The translations under genes and the position numbers were made by a program. Below the pieces are notes generated by a model that was not told where the DNA came from, did no database searches, and worked only from the letters and a program-made list of their open reading frames with translations. This document shows positions 1 to 8,600 of a DNA stretch of 43,600 bases, in pieces. Origin of the DNA: Streptomyces melanogenes (GTDB taxonomy: Bacteria > Actinomycetota > Actinomycetes > Streptomycetales > Streptomycetaceae). The stretch lies in the NCBI RefSeq assembly GCF_014649795.1, contig NZ_BMTS01000043.1, positions 1 through 43,600 of the forward strand. Reading direction: 5' to 3'. Position 1 is the stretch's first letter. Every line of letters begins with the position of its first letter.

Positions 1-1
1 G

Positions 2-147
2 CCCTGTCTGGTCCTCACCCCGGGCATGCTGCTGCCCGCCGCCTGGCTGCTGCCCGCGTGGGGCGCGGTGGCCTGCGCGGCCGCCCTGGTCTTCCTGCTG
101 GCCACACTGTCCAAGTGGCACACCCGGAGCCGGTCGCGGCGGGGTGA
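2..147 (+). CDS. C-terminal end of an unidentified membrane protein (partial, possible frameshift)
   Basis: The frame beginning at base 2 reads a hydrophobic stretch of about 35 residues (LVLTPGMLLPAAW, then AAALVFLLATL) followed by a basic tail (KWHTRSRSRRG). Third positions are almost all G or C, as in real Streptomyces coding DNA. This looks like the last membrane helices and cytoplasmic tail of an integral membrane protein that starts before the window. In this frame the next stop is not until about 710, which would run through the whole opposite-strand acetyltransferase gene. A TGA in the neighbouring frame (145-147) falls where the gene should end. A one-base sequencing error, a natural frameshift or a decayed 3' end could explain this. 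The family cannot be named. Confidence 0.35.
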   Translation, partial: LSGPHPGHAAARRLAAARVGRGGLRGRPGLPAGHTVQVAHPEPVAAG

Positions 148-154
148 GCGGCCG

Positions 155-706
155 TCACCGGCGACGCGCGCGCCATTCGGGCGCCAGGACCGCCCAGAGC
201 TGCTTGTCGTAGCGGGTGCCGCCGTAGGGCCAGTACTCGCGCCGCACACCCTCCAGGGTCATACCGAGCCGCTCGGCCACCGCCGCGCTCCGCTCGTTGT
301 CGGCCCGGCAGTGCCACTCGGCCCGGTGCAGCCCGCGCGTGACGAACGCCCAGTCCAGCAGCGCCTGGCAGGCCTCGGTGACCACGCCGTGGCCCTCGGC
401 GGCCGGCTCCAGCCAGCAGCCGACCTCGCAGGAGCCCGACGCGGTGCTGAAGTCGGTGAACATCACGCCGCCGACCAGCGTGCCGTCGAGCCATATGCCG
501 TAGAGGCGGGCGCCGTCCGCGGCCTGGCGCTCGGCGTAGCGGCGCAGGGTGCCGCGTGCTCCGTCGACGTCGTCGGTCACGAACCCGGCCCCGACCCAGG
601 GCCGGATGTGCTCGCGGGCCCGGTCCATATGGGCGGCGAACTCCTCGGCGTGCCACAGCTCCAGCGGACGCAGGTGGGCGTTGTCCCGCAGCGGGAGGGA
701 GAACAT
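155..706 (-). CDS. GNAT family N-acetyltransferase (RimJ/RimL type)
   Basis: The protein of about 183 residues has the RimJ/RimL acetyltransferase layout: an N-terminal LRPLELWHAEEFAAH segment, the central strand GVMFTDFSTASG and EVGCWLEPAAEGHGVV (acetyl-CoA site), then HRAEWHCRADNERSAAVAER and GVRREYWPYGG. Such enzymes acetylate N-terminal or other amino groups; the substrate is not readable here. An in-frame ATG at 718 would add four residues. The ATG at 706 is preferred because a GGGG stretch lies about 6 nt upstream and the 718 start abuts the inverted repeat at 721-744. The gene is divergent from the TetR gene at 756, so it is a plausible target of that repressor. Confidence 0.85.
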   Translation of the reverse strand: MFSLPLRDNAHLRPLELWHAEEFAAHMDRAREHIRPWVGAGFVTDDVDGARGTLRRYAERQAADGARLYGIWLDGTLVGGVMFTDFSTASGSCEVGCWLEPAAEGHGVVTEACQALLDWAFVTRGLHRAEWHCRADNERSAAVAERLGMTLEGVRREYWPYGGTRYDKQLWAVLAPEWRARRR

Positions 707-720
707 GGATGACCCCATTC

Positions 721-744
721 ACATAACAAGCGTTACGGTTATGT
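721..744. promoter_or_regulatory. Inverted repeat, likely TetR operator in a divergent promoter
   Basis: ACATAAC (721-727) and GTTATGT (738-744) form a perfect 7-bp inverted repeat with a 10-bp spacer. A nested TAAC-N4-GTTA pair lies at 724-735. The site sits between the minus-strand acetyltransferase and the plus-strand TetR gene, where an autoregulatory TetR dimer would bind. Assignment to this regulator is inference from position. Confidence 0.55.
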
Positions 745-755
745 ACGGTAGCAGC

Positions 756-1358
756 ATGCCACGTACCAAGGGCGACCACGAAGCCCGTCGTCGCGATGTC
801 TCCGAAGCGGTCTGGCGGGTGCTCGCCGCGCAGGGCTTCGGCGGTCTGACCCTGCGCGCCGTCGCCACCGAGCTCGGGGCGACCACCGGCCTGCTCACCC
901 ACTACTTCCCCGCCAAGCGCGACCTGGTGGCGCACGCCCTCGACCTGCTCGACCAGCGCACCGCCGCCCGCCCCCGGCGCGCCGCCGGTACGGGCCTGGC
1001 CGCCGTGCGGGCCGCCCTGCTCGACATCCTGCCGCTGACCGCCGAGGCCACCGCCAGCAACCGGATCTGGGTGTCCTCCTGGGACACGGCCCTCGCCGAC
1101 CCCGCGCTGAGCGGCGAGTACGCCCTCAAGTACGGACGCAGCCGGGACAAACTACGCGAACTGGTCGCCGCGGCCCAGGAGCTCGGCGAACTGCCGCCCG
1201 GCGACCCGGCGCGCATCGCGGCCGGCGCCCAGTCGTTCGTCCTGGGGTTGGTGGTGCAGGCACTCTTCGCCCCCGAGGCGTTCCCGCCCCCGCGCCAGAC
1301 CGAGCTCCTCGACGACTACCTGGCGGCATTGGTCCACCCCTGGCCGGAAAGTCGTTGA
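756..1358 (+). CDS. TetR family transcriptional regulator
   Basis: A protein of 200 residues with an N-terminal TetR helix-turn-helix: RRRDVSEAVWRVLAAQGFGG, then LTLRAVATELGATTGLLTHYF, with the typical Y-F-x-x-K ending (HYFPAKRDLVAHAL). The C-terminal part is the variable, all-helical ligand/dimer region. An in-frame ATG at 741 would place the operator-like repeat inside the coding region, so the ATG at 756 (MPRTKGDHEARR) is chosen. It is divergent from the GNAT gene and probably represses it and itself. The ligand is unknown. Confidence 0.88.
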   Translation: MPRTKGDHEARRRDVSEAVWRVLAAQGFGGLTLRAVATELGATTGLLTHYFPAKRDLVAHALDLLDQRTAARPRRAAGTGLAAVRAALLDILPLTAEATASNRIWVSSWDTALADPALSGEYALKYGRSRDKLRELVAAAQELGELPPGDPARIAAGAQSFVLGLVVQALFAPEAFPPPRQTELLDDYLAALVHPWPESR

Positions 1359-1474
1359 CGCGTAAATGTTCTGTGTAAAGTCTCGGGCGATCACGTGATG
1401 TGTCCCAGTGCGTATGACGCCGGAACAGGTGTGTGCCGGGCCGTGTCGCGTTCGTCCGATCAATGGAGAGATAC

Positions 1475-2401
1475 GTGGCCAAGACCACTGGCCGTAAGCA
1501 CGGGCGGATAGCCGCCCGGCTGGCCGCCGCGGCGGTTACCGCCGCCCTCGTCGGCACCGGCGCCACCGCGTTCGCCGCCGACACCCCCAAGGCTCCCTCG
1601 GTCTTCGGGTCCGCGGAGGCCGGCAAGGCCAAGGCCGGGCTGACGGCGGCCCAGAGCGAGCCGACGGGAGAGGAGGCCTTCGCGCCGCTGTTCGGTGTGG
1701 ACCGCTCCGACCAGGGCTGGATGTACCTGCCCAACGGCAAGGGCGGCCTCACCGACCGCATCGAGCTCGGCCCCATGCCGGGCGTAAAGGCCGGCGCCCT
1801 GGCCGACAACACCGCCGACGGGCTCCCCGACGGCATGTGGACGTGGGACACCAAGGGCGGCCTGTACTACGGCGGCGAGAACACCGACGACTTCCGGGTC
1901 GGCGGCGGCTGGAACATCTACGACAAGGTGCTGTCCCCGGGCAACCTCGGCGGCGCCCAGGCGGCCGACCTGCTCGCCCGCGACTCCGCCGGCACGCTGT
2001 GGCTGTACCTCGGCTACGGCAACGGCAAGCTCACCTCCCGTTACAAGGTCGGTGGCGGTTGGGGCCAGTACACCCAGATCGTCGGCAACGGCGACCTGAC
2101 CGGCGACGGCAAGGCCGACATCGTCGCCCGCGACCGCGCGGGCACGCTCTGGCTCTACAAGGGCACGGGCAACCACAAGGCGCCGTTCCAGACCCGCACC
2201 AAGGTCGGCGGCGGCTGGAACACCTACAACACCCTCGTGTCCAGCGGTGACGTCGACCGCGACGGCAAGAGCGACCTGCTGGGCCGCGGCAACGACGGCT
2301 CGCTGTGGCTGTACAAGGGCACGGGCAACGCCTCCGCCCCGTACAAGCAGCGCGTGAAGATCGGCAACGGCGGCTGGAACACGTACCGCATCCTGTTCTG
2401 A
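1475..2401 (+). CDS. Secreted FG-GAP/VCBS-repeat protein
   Basis: The protein of 308 residues starts with a Sec-type signal peptide: basic TTGRKHGRIAAR, hydrophobic LAAAAVTAALVGTGATAFA, then a likely AFA-A cleavage. The mature part has repeated FG-GAP-like units of the form GD-x-D-G-K-x-D-(ILV), seen as NGDLTGDGKADIVARD and SGDVDRDGKSDLLGRG. Each is followed by GTLWLYKGTGN or SLWLYKGTGN and a VGGGWNTYN-like strand. Such units usually bind calcium and build a beta-propeller. The GTG at 1475 is chosen because GGAGAG (1465-1470) lies 4 nt upstream, although an ATG at 1463 is in frame. The protein probably acts outside the cell; its exact function is unknown. Confidence 0.82.
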   Translation: MAKTTGRKHGRIAARLAAAAVTAALVGTGATAFAADTPKAPSVFGSAEAGKAKAGLTAAQSEPTGEEAFAPLFGVDRSDQGWMYLPNGKGGLTDRIELGPMPGVKAGALADNTADGLPDGMWTWDTKGGLYYGGENTDDFRVGGGWNIYDKVLSPGNLGGAQAADLLARDSAGTLWLYLGYGNGKLTSRYKVGGGWGQYTQIVGNGDLTGDGKADIVARDRAGTLWLYKGTGNHKAPFQTRTKVGGGWNTYNTLVSSGDVDRDGKSDLLGRGNDGSLWLYKGTGNASAPYKQRVKIGNGGWNTYRILF

Positions 2402-2432
2402 GCTGCAGCCGGTAGTCGGTAGCGGTTGAACG

Positions 2433-2464
2433 AAGGGTCCAACTCTTGCGGGAGTTGGACCCTT
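2433..2464 (+). terminator. Rho-independent-like terminator after the FG-GAP gene
   Basis: A perfect 13-bp stem (AAGGGTCCAACTC at 2433-2445, GAGTTGGACCCTT at 2452-2464) with a 6-nt loop follows the stop codon by about 30 bp and ends in TTT. The stem alone is strong enough to terminate plus-strand transcription. Confidence 0.85.
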
Positions 2465-2530
2465 TGCGGTCGTACGAGCCGTGGCCCGGTCCGGTCAGGT
2501 CCCCGACCGGTAGTCGATCTGGCGGAACGG

Positions 2531-2656
2531 CTACGCCGAGGACAGCCACCGCGTCACCGCGTCGTACAGCGGCCCGTCCAGCTCCGCGCGGTCGGCCCGT
2601 ACCCACGAACTCACCTGGGTGACCTCGGTGTTCGCGCGCAACGGGTAGTTGTACAC
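2531..2656 (-). pseudogene. Possible gene remnant downstream of the second GNAT gene
   Basis: This stretch reads as 41 codons with typical Streptomyces codon use (VYNYPLRANTEVTQVSSWVR, then ELDGPLYDAVTRWLSSA) and a TAG stop. It is in the same frame as the acetyltransferase that ends at 2666, separated only by that gene's stop and a few codons. A candidate GTG start is at 2656, but no ribosome binding site is evident. It could be the surviving C-terminus of a deleted gene or a very small gene. The family was not recognised. Confidence 0.3.
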
Positions 2657-2665
2657 GCTAGCCGA

Positions 2666-3307
2666 TCACCTGGCCCTCGGCACGAAGTCACCGGCAGGGG
2701 TGTTCGTGCGCGGTGCGCGCCGCATCGGCCACAGCGTCGGCCCGTTCCCCGGCAGCCGTACCTCTTCGAGAACGGTGAAGCCGAAGTGCTCGTAGACGGG
2801 CAGGTTGGACGGCTTGGAGGACTCCAGGTAGACGGGCAGACCCGCCGTGTCCGCCTTGGCCAGGCCCGAGCGCAGCAGCGCGGACCCGTGCCCCTGGCCC
2901 CGGCCGGCCGGGTCGGCGCCGATCACCGCCAGGTACCAGTGCGGTTCCTGGGGTCCGTGCCCGGCGACCGCCTCGACGGCCTCCCGGAACGCCCCGGCCC
3001 GGTCGCCGAGGATGTCCTCCAGCTCGCGGATGGTCTCCGCGTCGGGAACCGCCTTGGCCTGTGCCTCCGGCGGCACCCAGAAGGCGGCCGCGGTGCCGGT
3101 GCGCTCGCACACGCCGTGGTGGACGTACTGCCGGGTGAACAGGGTGGTGTAGTAGCGGCCCAGCCCCGCCTCGCGCGAGGCGTCGTCGGGGAAGAACCAG
3201 CGCATCATCGGGTCGTCCTCGAAGGCGCGCGCCAGGGTGCGGCTGATCAAGGCGGCGTCGTCGATCGTCGCTGCCTGCGGCATGTTCGTTATCGACATAC
3301 GGGTCAT
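2666..3307 (-). CDS. GNAT family N-acetyltransferase
   Basis: A protein of about 213 residues. After an N-terminal helix (DDAALISRTLARAFEDDPMM), it has the conserved GNAT core HWYLAVIGADPAGRGQGHG with the acetyl-CoA loop GRGQGHGSALL, then VYLESSKPSNLPVYEHFGF and a final strand. This matches the Streptomyces family that begins with 'F-x-x-DP-x-x-x-W-(FL)-F-P-D' and often acetylates small amines or antibiotics; the substrate is not known. Two starts are possible (3307, or 3298 giving MSITNMPQAATIDD), neither with a strong ribosome binding site. It is divergent from the chaplin gene. Confidence 0.83.
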   Translation of the reverse strand: MTRMSITNMPQAATIDDAALISRTLARAFEDDPMMRWFFPDDASREAGLGRYYTTLFTRQYVHHGVCERTGTAAAFWVPPEAQAKAVPDAETIRELEDILGDRAGAFREAVEAVAGHGPQEPHWYLAVIGADPAGRGQGHGSALLRSGLAKADTAGLPVYLESSKPSNLPVYEHFGFTVLEEVRLPGNGPTLWPMRRAPRTNTPAGDFVPRAR

Positions 3308-3511
3308 TCTGCATCTAGATGATCTTGAGCATCGAGGTGGGGAGGCAGGTTGCTCGTCGGATTCGCGCACTCAACGGGGTGACTTCTCGACCCGACCGGG
3401 TGGCCTTTCATCGGAAGGAACGACCATTTCGCCCTGATATGACCATCGATGTGATGTGCTGCGGCTCGCCGTTGTGGCGCATCACGACGCTCCGTCGATC
3501 TGGGGAGAGAC
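3308..3511. promoter_or_regulatory. Divergent promoter region between GNAT and chaplin genes
   Basis: This non-coding interval of about 200 bp must hold the promoters for the minus-strand acetyltransferase and the plus-strand chaplin gene. A GGGGAGAG ribosome binding site lies just before the chaplin ATG. No convincing sigma-factor box or operator was identified by eye. Confidence 0.4.
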
Positions 3512-3754
3512 ATGCGTATTTGTATTCGGACCGCTTTCGCCGCCACCGCCCTGGCCGTGGTGACGGCCTTCGCGGGCGCCGGCGTCGCCGTGGCCGACGC
3601 CCACGCCGAAGGACACGCCAGCCATTCTGCGGGTGTGCTCTCGGGCAATGTGATCCAGGTGCCCATCCACGTTCCGGTGAACGTCTGCGGCAACTCGATC
3701 AACATCATCGGCCTGCTCAACCCGGCCGGCGGCAGCAAGTGCACCAACAAGTGA
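3512..3754 (+). CDS. chp: Short chaplin (hydrophobic cell-surface amyloid protein)
   Basis: An 80-residue protein with a Sec signal peptide (MRICIRTAFAATALAVVTAF, cleavage near ADA) and one chaplin domain from about residue 40. The motif runs GVLSGNVIQVPIHVPVNVCG, then NSINIIGLLNPAGGSKC. The two domain cysteines (59 and 77) are present, as in the ChpD/F/G/H short chaplins and unlike ChpE. There is no sortase signal. Short chaplins assemble into amyloid rodlets that lower surface tension and coat aerial hyphae and spores. The start is supported by GGGGAGAG 4-5 nt upstream. Which of the short chaplins it matches cannot be decided without alignment. Confidence 0.93.
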   Translation: MRICIRTAFAATALAVVTAFAGAGVAVADAHAEGHASHSAGVLSGNVIQVPIHVPVNVCGNSINIIGLLNPAGGSKCTNK

Positions 3755-3922
3755 CCAGCCGCTGAGGCGAGGCCGTGGCGCATCTGACGTCGTCAGGTGC
3801 GCTGCGGCCTTCGCCGTGTCGGGGCGGTATGGGCCGGTCATCCACGGTCAAAGTGGGTGTGCCGGTCGTCCAGCGCCGAACTAGGACCGGATCTGACCCA
3901 ATTCCCTTCTACCGTCCGGGTC

Positions 3923-4309
3923 ATGAGTTCCGCACACGCCTCCGCGCGGCCGTTCCGCTTCGCCGCCGTCACCTTCGACTGCCCCGACCCCGCCGAGCTG
4001 GCCCGATTCTACGGCGAGGTCTTCGGCCTGCCCGTCGTCTACTCGACTGATGACTTCGTTCTGCTCGGCCAGGACGGCGCCGCGGGTCTGGGGTTCAACC
4101 GGCTCGCCGACTACCGCCGTCCCACCTGGCCGGACCCCGCCCAGGAGAAGCAGGCCCACATAGAAGTGGGCGTCGACGACCTGGACTCGGCCGAGGCCGA
4201 GCTGCTCGCCCTCGGTGCCGTCAAGCCCGAAGGGCAGCCGCAACCCGACCGCTGGCGGGTCCTGCTGGACCCCGCGGGCCACCCGTTCTGCATCACCACG
4301 CTGGTCTGA
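3923..4309 (+). CDS. VOC family (glyoxalase-like) protein
   Basis: A protein of 128 residues with two halves of the vicinal-oxygen-chelate fold: FAAVTFDCPDPAELARFYGE then VFGLPVVYSTDDFVLLG, and HIEVGVDDLDSAEAELLALG followed by WRVLLDPAGHPFCI. The DPAGHPFC ending is typical of the glyoxalase-like subgroup common in actinomycetes. Members bind metals or small hydrophobic molecules, or act as resistance, lyase or antibiotic-binding proteins. No specific substrate can be assigned. The ATG at 3923 gives the usual family length. Confidence 0.82.
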   Translation: MSSAHASARPFRFAAVTFDCPDPAELARFYGEVFGLPVVYSTDDFVLLGQDGAAGLGFNRLADYRRPTWPDPAQEKQAHIEVGVDDLDSAEAELLALGAVKPEGQPQPDRWRVLLDPAGHPFCITTLV

Positions 4310-4335
4310 GCGCATCCCGCGAAACCGGTGAACCA

Positions 4336-4377
4336 CTGTGCGGCGGCCACGGCTTCTCGGCCGTCACCGCCGCACAG
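4336..4377. terminator. Bidirectional hairpin between convergent genes
   Basis: CTGTGCGGCGG (4336-4346) pairs perfectly with CCGCCGCACAG (4367-4377). A second short stem (ACGGC with GCCGT) lies inside. It is placed between the ends of the VOC gene (plus) and the crotonyl-CoA carboxylase/reductase gene (minus), so it can stop transcription from both sides. Confidence 0.75.
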
Positions 4378-4406
4378 TCGGCGTCCTGCGAGTATGCGCC
4401 GTACGG

Positions 4407-5645
4407 TCAGCCCTTCACCGCGTTGACGCGGACGGCCATGTTGCCGGACGGGTGCTTGTTCTCGTACATCAGCTGGTGGGCGAGGCCCGTCTCCTCGAAG
4501 TCACCCGTCCAGGACAGGCACGGGTCGAGTTTCTTGCTCGCCGCGAGCTCGATGACCTGGCGGCACTGGCGGATGTTCGCGAAGTGCGAGCCCTGGAGGC
4601 GCTTCTGGCGCATCCACAGGAAGCGCAGGTCCACGTCGCCGTTGTAGCCGCTGGTGCCGCCGCAGATGACCACCATGCCCGCCGTGTCGCACACGTACAT
4701 CGACGTGGGAATCGTGTTCTGGCCGCTGTGCTCCAGTACGATCTTGGGCGCCCGGCGCTCGCCGAGGATGTCCCAGAACTTGGTGCCGAAGGCCCGCGCG
4801 CCCTTGGCCCACTTGGCCATGGCGGCGTCGTCCGTGGTGTCCGGCAGCCGCCCCCAGTGGTCGAAGTCGTTGCGGTTGATGAACCCCTCCGCGCCGAGGT
4901 CGAGGCAGTGCTTGCCGCGCTCCTCGTCCGAGACCACGGCGATGGGCACACCGCCCCGGATGCGGGTGATCTGGATCGCCATCGAGCCGAGGCCGCCCGC
5001 GCCGCCCCAGATCAGCACCGGGTCCCCGGGCTCCACCGTGTGCGGGGCCCAGCCGCACAGCTGCCGGTAGGCGGTCGCGCCCGTCAGCAGGAAGCAGGCG
5101 GCCTCCTCCCAGGAGAGGTTGGCCGGCTTGGGGTGGCACTGGTAGTCGTCGACGAGCGCGTACTGCGCGAAGGAGCCGTAGTTGGTCTCGTAGCCCCAGG
5201 CGTTCTGGGTGACCGAGGTCATCGGGTCGGCGCCCAGGCGGATGTCGTGGGCGGTCTCGTCCCAGGTGCAGCCCGAGAGCATCACCTCGTCGCCCACTTT
5301 CACGGAGGTGACGCCGTCGCCCACCGCCCAGACGATGCCGGACCCCTCGGAGCCGCCGATGTGGAAGTCCTCGGGCTCGCCGCGCTTCTGCCGTCCGGCG
5401 ATGACGTCGTACGGGTAGCCGAGGGAGGCCCACACGTTGTTGTAGTTGATGCCCGCCGCCATCACGTAGACGAGGACCTGGCCGCGCCCGACGCGCGGTA
5501 CGTCCACGACCTCCATGGCGAAGCCCTGCTCCGGCGGACCGTAGCGCTCCGGGCGGATGACCGACGCGTGCATCCGCGCGGGTACCTCGCCCAACGGGGG
5601 CAGCTGGCCGATGTCGTACAGGTCCTTGCTCAACTCTTCCTCCAC
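4407..5645 (-). CDS. ccrA: Crotonyl-CoA carboxylase/reductase (CCR)
   Basis: A 412-residue medium-chain dehydrogenase with clear CCR signatures: INYNNVWASLG, HIGGSEGSGIVWAVG, WGYETNYGSFAQYA, the NADPH loop LIWGGAGGLGSMA, and RLQGSHFANIRQ. By approximate alignment to the Kitasatospora enzyme, three CO2-pocket residues are kept (Asn69, Glu153, His354). The Phe position is Tyr152, a substitution known in other CCRs. The enzyme reduces and carboxylates alpha,beta-unsaturated acyl-CoAs to alkylmalonyl-CoA such as ethylmalonyl-CoA. It is shorter at the N-terminus than the usual 440-450 residues. A GTG start with a weak ribosome binding site is used. It lies 51 bp after the PKS stop on the same strand, so it probably supplies that enzyme's extender unit. 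Confidence 0.93.
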   Translation of the reverse strand: MEEELSKDLYDIGQLPPLGEVPARMHASVIRPERYGPPEQGFAMEVVDVPRVGRGQVLVYVMAAGINYNNVWASLGYPYDVIAGRQKRGEPEDFHIGGSEGSGIVWAVGDGVTSVKVGDEVMLSGCTWDETAHDIRLGADPMTSVTQNAWGYETNYGSFAQYALVDDYQCHPKPANLSWEEAACFLLTGATAYRQLCGWAPHTVEPGDPVLIWGGAGGLGSMAIQITRIRGGVPIAVVSDEERGKHCLDLGAEGFINRNDFDHWGRLPDTTDDAAMAKWAKGARAFGTKFWDILGERRAPKIVLEHSGQNTIPTSMYVCDTAGMVVICGGTSGYNGDVDLRFLWMRQKRLQGSHFANIRQCRQVIELAASKKLDPCLSWTGDFEETGLAHQLMYENKHPSGNMAVRVNAVKG

Positions 5646-5696
5646 CTTGTGGTGCTGCTGGTGCCTTGTGGTCCGGTCCGGCCGCGCGTCGGCCGG

Positions 5697-8600
5697 TCAG
5701 CGGGTGATCTCCGCCTCCAGCTCCCGGGCCAGGGAGGCGGTCGTGGTCTCGCGCACCAGCCGGGTCATGGGCAGGGCGACGCCCAGCTCCTTCTCCAGCC
5801 GCTTGCGCAGCTCGGTCGCCATGAGCGAGTCCATGCCGAGCTGGTTGAAGCGCTTGTTCACGTCGAGCCGGGCGACGCGCATCTTGAGCACCGCGGCGAC
5901 GTGCGCCGCCACGCGGTCGACGACCGGGCGGTCGGCGGCCGGGGCGTCCTCGGCGGGCCGGTCCGCGGTGGGCCGTGCCACGGCCGCGGGGCTCACCGCC
6001 ACGACGGGTGCCGGGGCGGCCGTGGGCTGTGCGACGGGCGCGGTTGTACGAGCGGGTGCGGTGACCGCGGGGGAAGGGCTCGCCGTACCGGCCTGCGAGA
6101 TCCGCAGGCTGCCGCGCAGTTCGACGACGAAGCCGCTGGACGGGTCGGTCAGCCGCAGCTCGCCCGTCAGCTCGATGCCGCCGTCCGCGCTCCGGCCGGT
6201 GACCGTTCCCCGCTCGTGGACGGGTTCGGGCTCGGTGCTCATGATCTCGTCCTCCGCGCTCGCCTCGGCACCGGCGCCGACCTCCGTACCACCGTCCTGC
6301 CTGCGCATCCGCATCCGCGTGGCCTCGACCACCACGTTCTCCGCCTCGTCCAGGAGCGCCAGGTCCAGGAAGAGCAGCCCGTCGGGGGTGACTTCCGAGA
6401 TCCAGCACTTGCTCCACATCACGTCCGTCTGCGGCCCGAGCACGGTGACGCGGCCGACGTGCTCGGTGAGGTACGCCATGTCCGGCAGCAGTGCCAAGGC
6501 GGGCTGCGCGGCCGCGGCCAGCAGGGCCGGGTGCACCGGGTGGTCCGGGTGCGGCTCCAGCGTGGCGGGGCGGCGCAGTCGGCCGACGGCCTCGCCCTGC
6601 CCGAGCCAGAGCTCGTCCACCACCTGGTAGAGCTCCTTGACCCCGGCCATTCCGGCATAGAAGGCCGCACCGTCGAGGCGCTGCGGGCAGCGCTCCAGCG
6701 TGCGGGCGAGCGGTTCGTGCACGGCGGCGGCGAGGCCGGGCGTCACGGTCGCCGTGCCGCAGGCGTGCTCGTTCTCCCTGCCGTCCTGTTCCCCGGTGAC
6801 CGAGAAGCACCAACTGCCGTCCGTCTCCCCGGGGGTGAGGGTGACGCGCAGCACGGGGGCGGATCCGGGGTGCACCGCGAGGGCGTCCTTGACGGTCACG
6901 TCCGTGAGCAGCACCGCGTCGGTCCGCGCGGTCCTGACGGCCGCGACCCGGGCGGCTTCGGCAAACGCCGGGCCGTGCAGCAGGGCGGGGCCGTGCGCCG
7001 GGGCGTCCGCGAGGAACGGTGAGTCCGACGGGTCCAGGGCGAACGTGTGGGACTGGGGGAGGGCTTCGAGGTCCTCCACCCAGTAGCTCTCGCGCTGCCA
7101 GGGGTAGGTCGGCAGCGGAACGAGGCGACCGCCGCCGTAGAGGCCGTCCCAGTCGACGCGGGCGCCGCTCTCGTACACCTTGCCGAGGTGCGTCAGCAGG
7201 GTCTGGCGGTCCGGTTCGTCGCGGATGAGGGAGCCGACGGCGGTGCCGGGCAGGGCCGCGTCCAGGAGCGAGTCCTGCACGGCGCTCGACAGGATCGGGT
7301 GCGGGCTGATCTCGACGAACACGGTCTCGGCGGCGAGGGCGGTGCTGAGCACGGCCTCGTGGAAGTGGACGCGGCCGCGGATGTTGCGGGTCCAGTACGA
7401 GGCGTCGAGCCCGCTGCCGTCCTCCAGCTCGCCGGTGACGGTCGAGCGCATCGGTATGCGGCCGGTCCTGGGGGCTATCTCCCGTAATTCCGCGCCGAGT
7501 TCGTCGAGCAGCGGGTCCATCTGGGCGCAGTGCGAGGCGGCTTCGGCCTTCATGACGCGGCAGAACACGTCACGGGCGTCCAGCTCGGCCTTGATCTTCT
7601 CGATGCCCTCGATCTCACCGGCGAGCACCGTGGTGCGCGGGCCGTTGCTGGCCGCCACCGACACGTTCACCGCGAGCTCCGCGATGAGCGCTTCGGCCTC
7701 GGCCGCGGGCAGTGCGGCCACCGACATGGTGCCCCGACCGGCGACGCGGTCGCGGATCAGCCTGGCGCGGCGGCAGACCACGGCCGCCGCGTCGGCCAGG
7801 CTCAGGGCGCCCGCGACGCAGGCGGCCGCCGATTCGCCCATGCTGTGCCCGATGACCACGTCCGGCTCCACGCCCCAGGCCCGCCAGGTCTCGGCGAGGG
7901 AGACCTGGACCGCCCAGAGCACCGGGTGCACGACGGCGACGGTCTCGCCGACCAGGTCGCTGCCGTCGGTGAGCCGGTCGATGACGGACCAGCCGGTCTC
8001 GTTGCGTACGACGTCGTCGCAGCGGATCAGTGCCGCGCTGAACGCCGTCGAGGTGTCCATGAGTTCACGGGCCATGCCGATCCACTGCGAGCCGTGGCCG
8101 GAGAAGACGAACGCGACCTGCGGGCGGCCGGCGTAGGGCCTGGAGCCGTCCTCGGCCAGGACGTCCCGCAGCCGCTCGGCCAGTGCGTCGTGGCTGTCGC
8201 CGACGACGGTGACGCGGCAGTCGTGGTGCGCGCGGCGGGTCGCGGCGGTGTGGCAGACGTCCGCGATCGCGGCGCCGCGTCCGGCGCCGCCGGGGGAGAG
8301 GTGGTGGGCCATGTCCTGGAGCCGCTGGCGCAGGGCCTGGGGTGAGGCGGCGGAGAGGGGGAGGATGTGCGTGGCGCCGCTCTCCGAGGCGAGGGGCGTG
8401 CGGTCACCGGTGCCGCGGGATTGGGCTCCGACCTCGGCCTCGGCTTCGGTGAGCACGAGGTGCACATTGGTGCCGGAGACGCCGAACCCGCTCACACCGG
8501 CGGTCAGCGGCCGCCCCTCCGCCACGAGCGGTACGGACGCGCGGTGCGGGATGTCCAGGCCCGTGGCGTCCCAGTCGATCGCCGGGGTGCGCTCGGTGAC

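Noticed and set aside
26..712. Long plus-strand frame of 228 codons at the left edge
   Set aside because: Only the first 120-150 bases look like coding sequence; the remainder is antisense to a convincing GNAT gene and has shadow-type composition.
1390..1399. Palindrome ATCACGTGAT upstream of the FG-GAP gene as an operator
   Set aside because: Ten bases is short and CACGTG cores are common by chance in this composition; no further support was found.
4338..7022. Long plus-strand open frame of 894 codons
   Set aside because: It lies opposite the CCR and PKS genes, whose domains are unmistakable; the long frame is a product of high GC.
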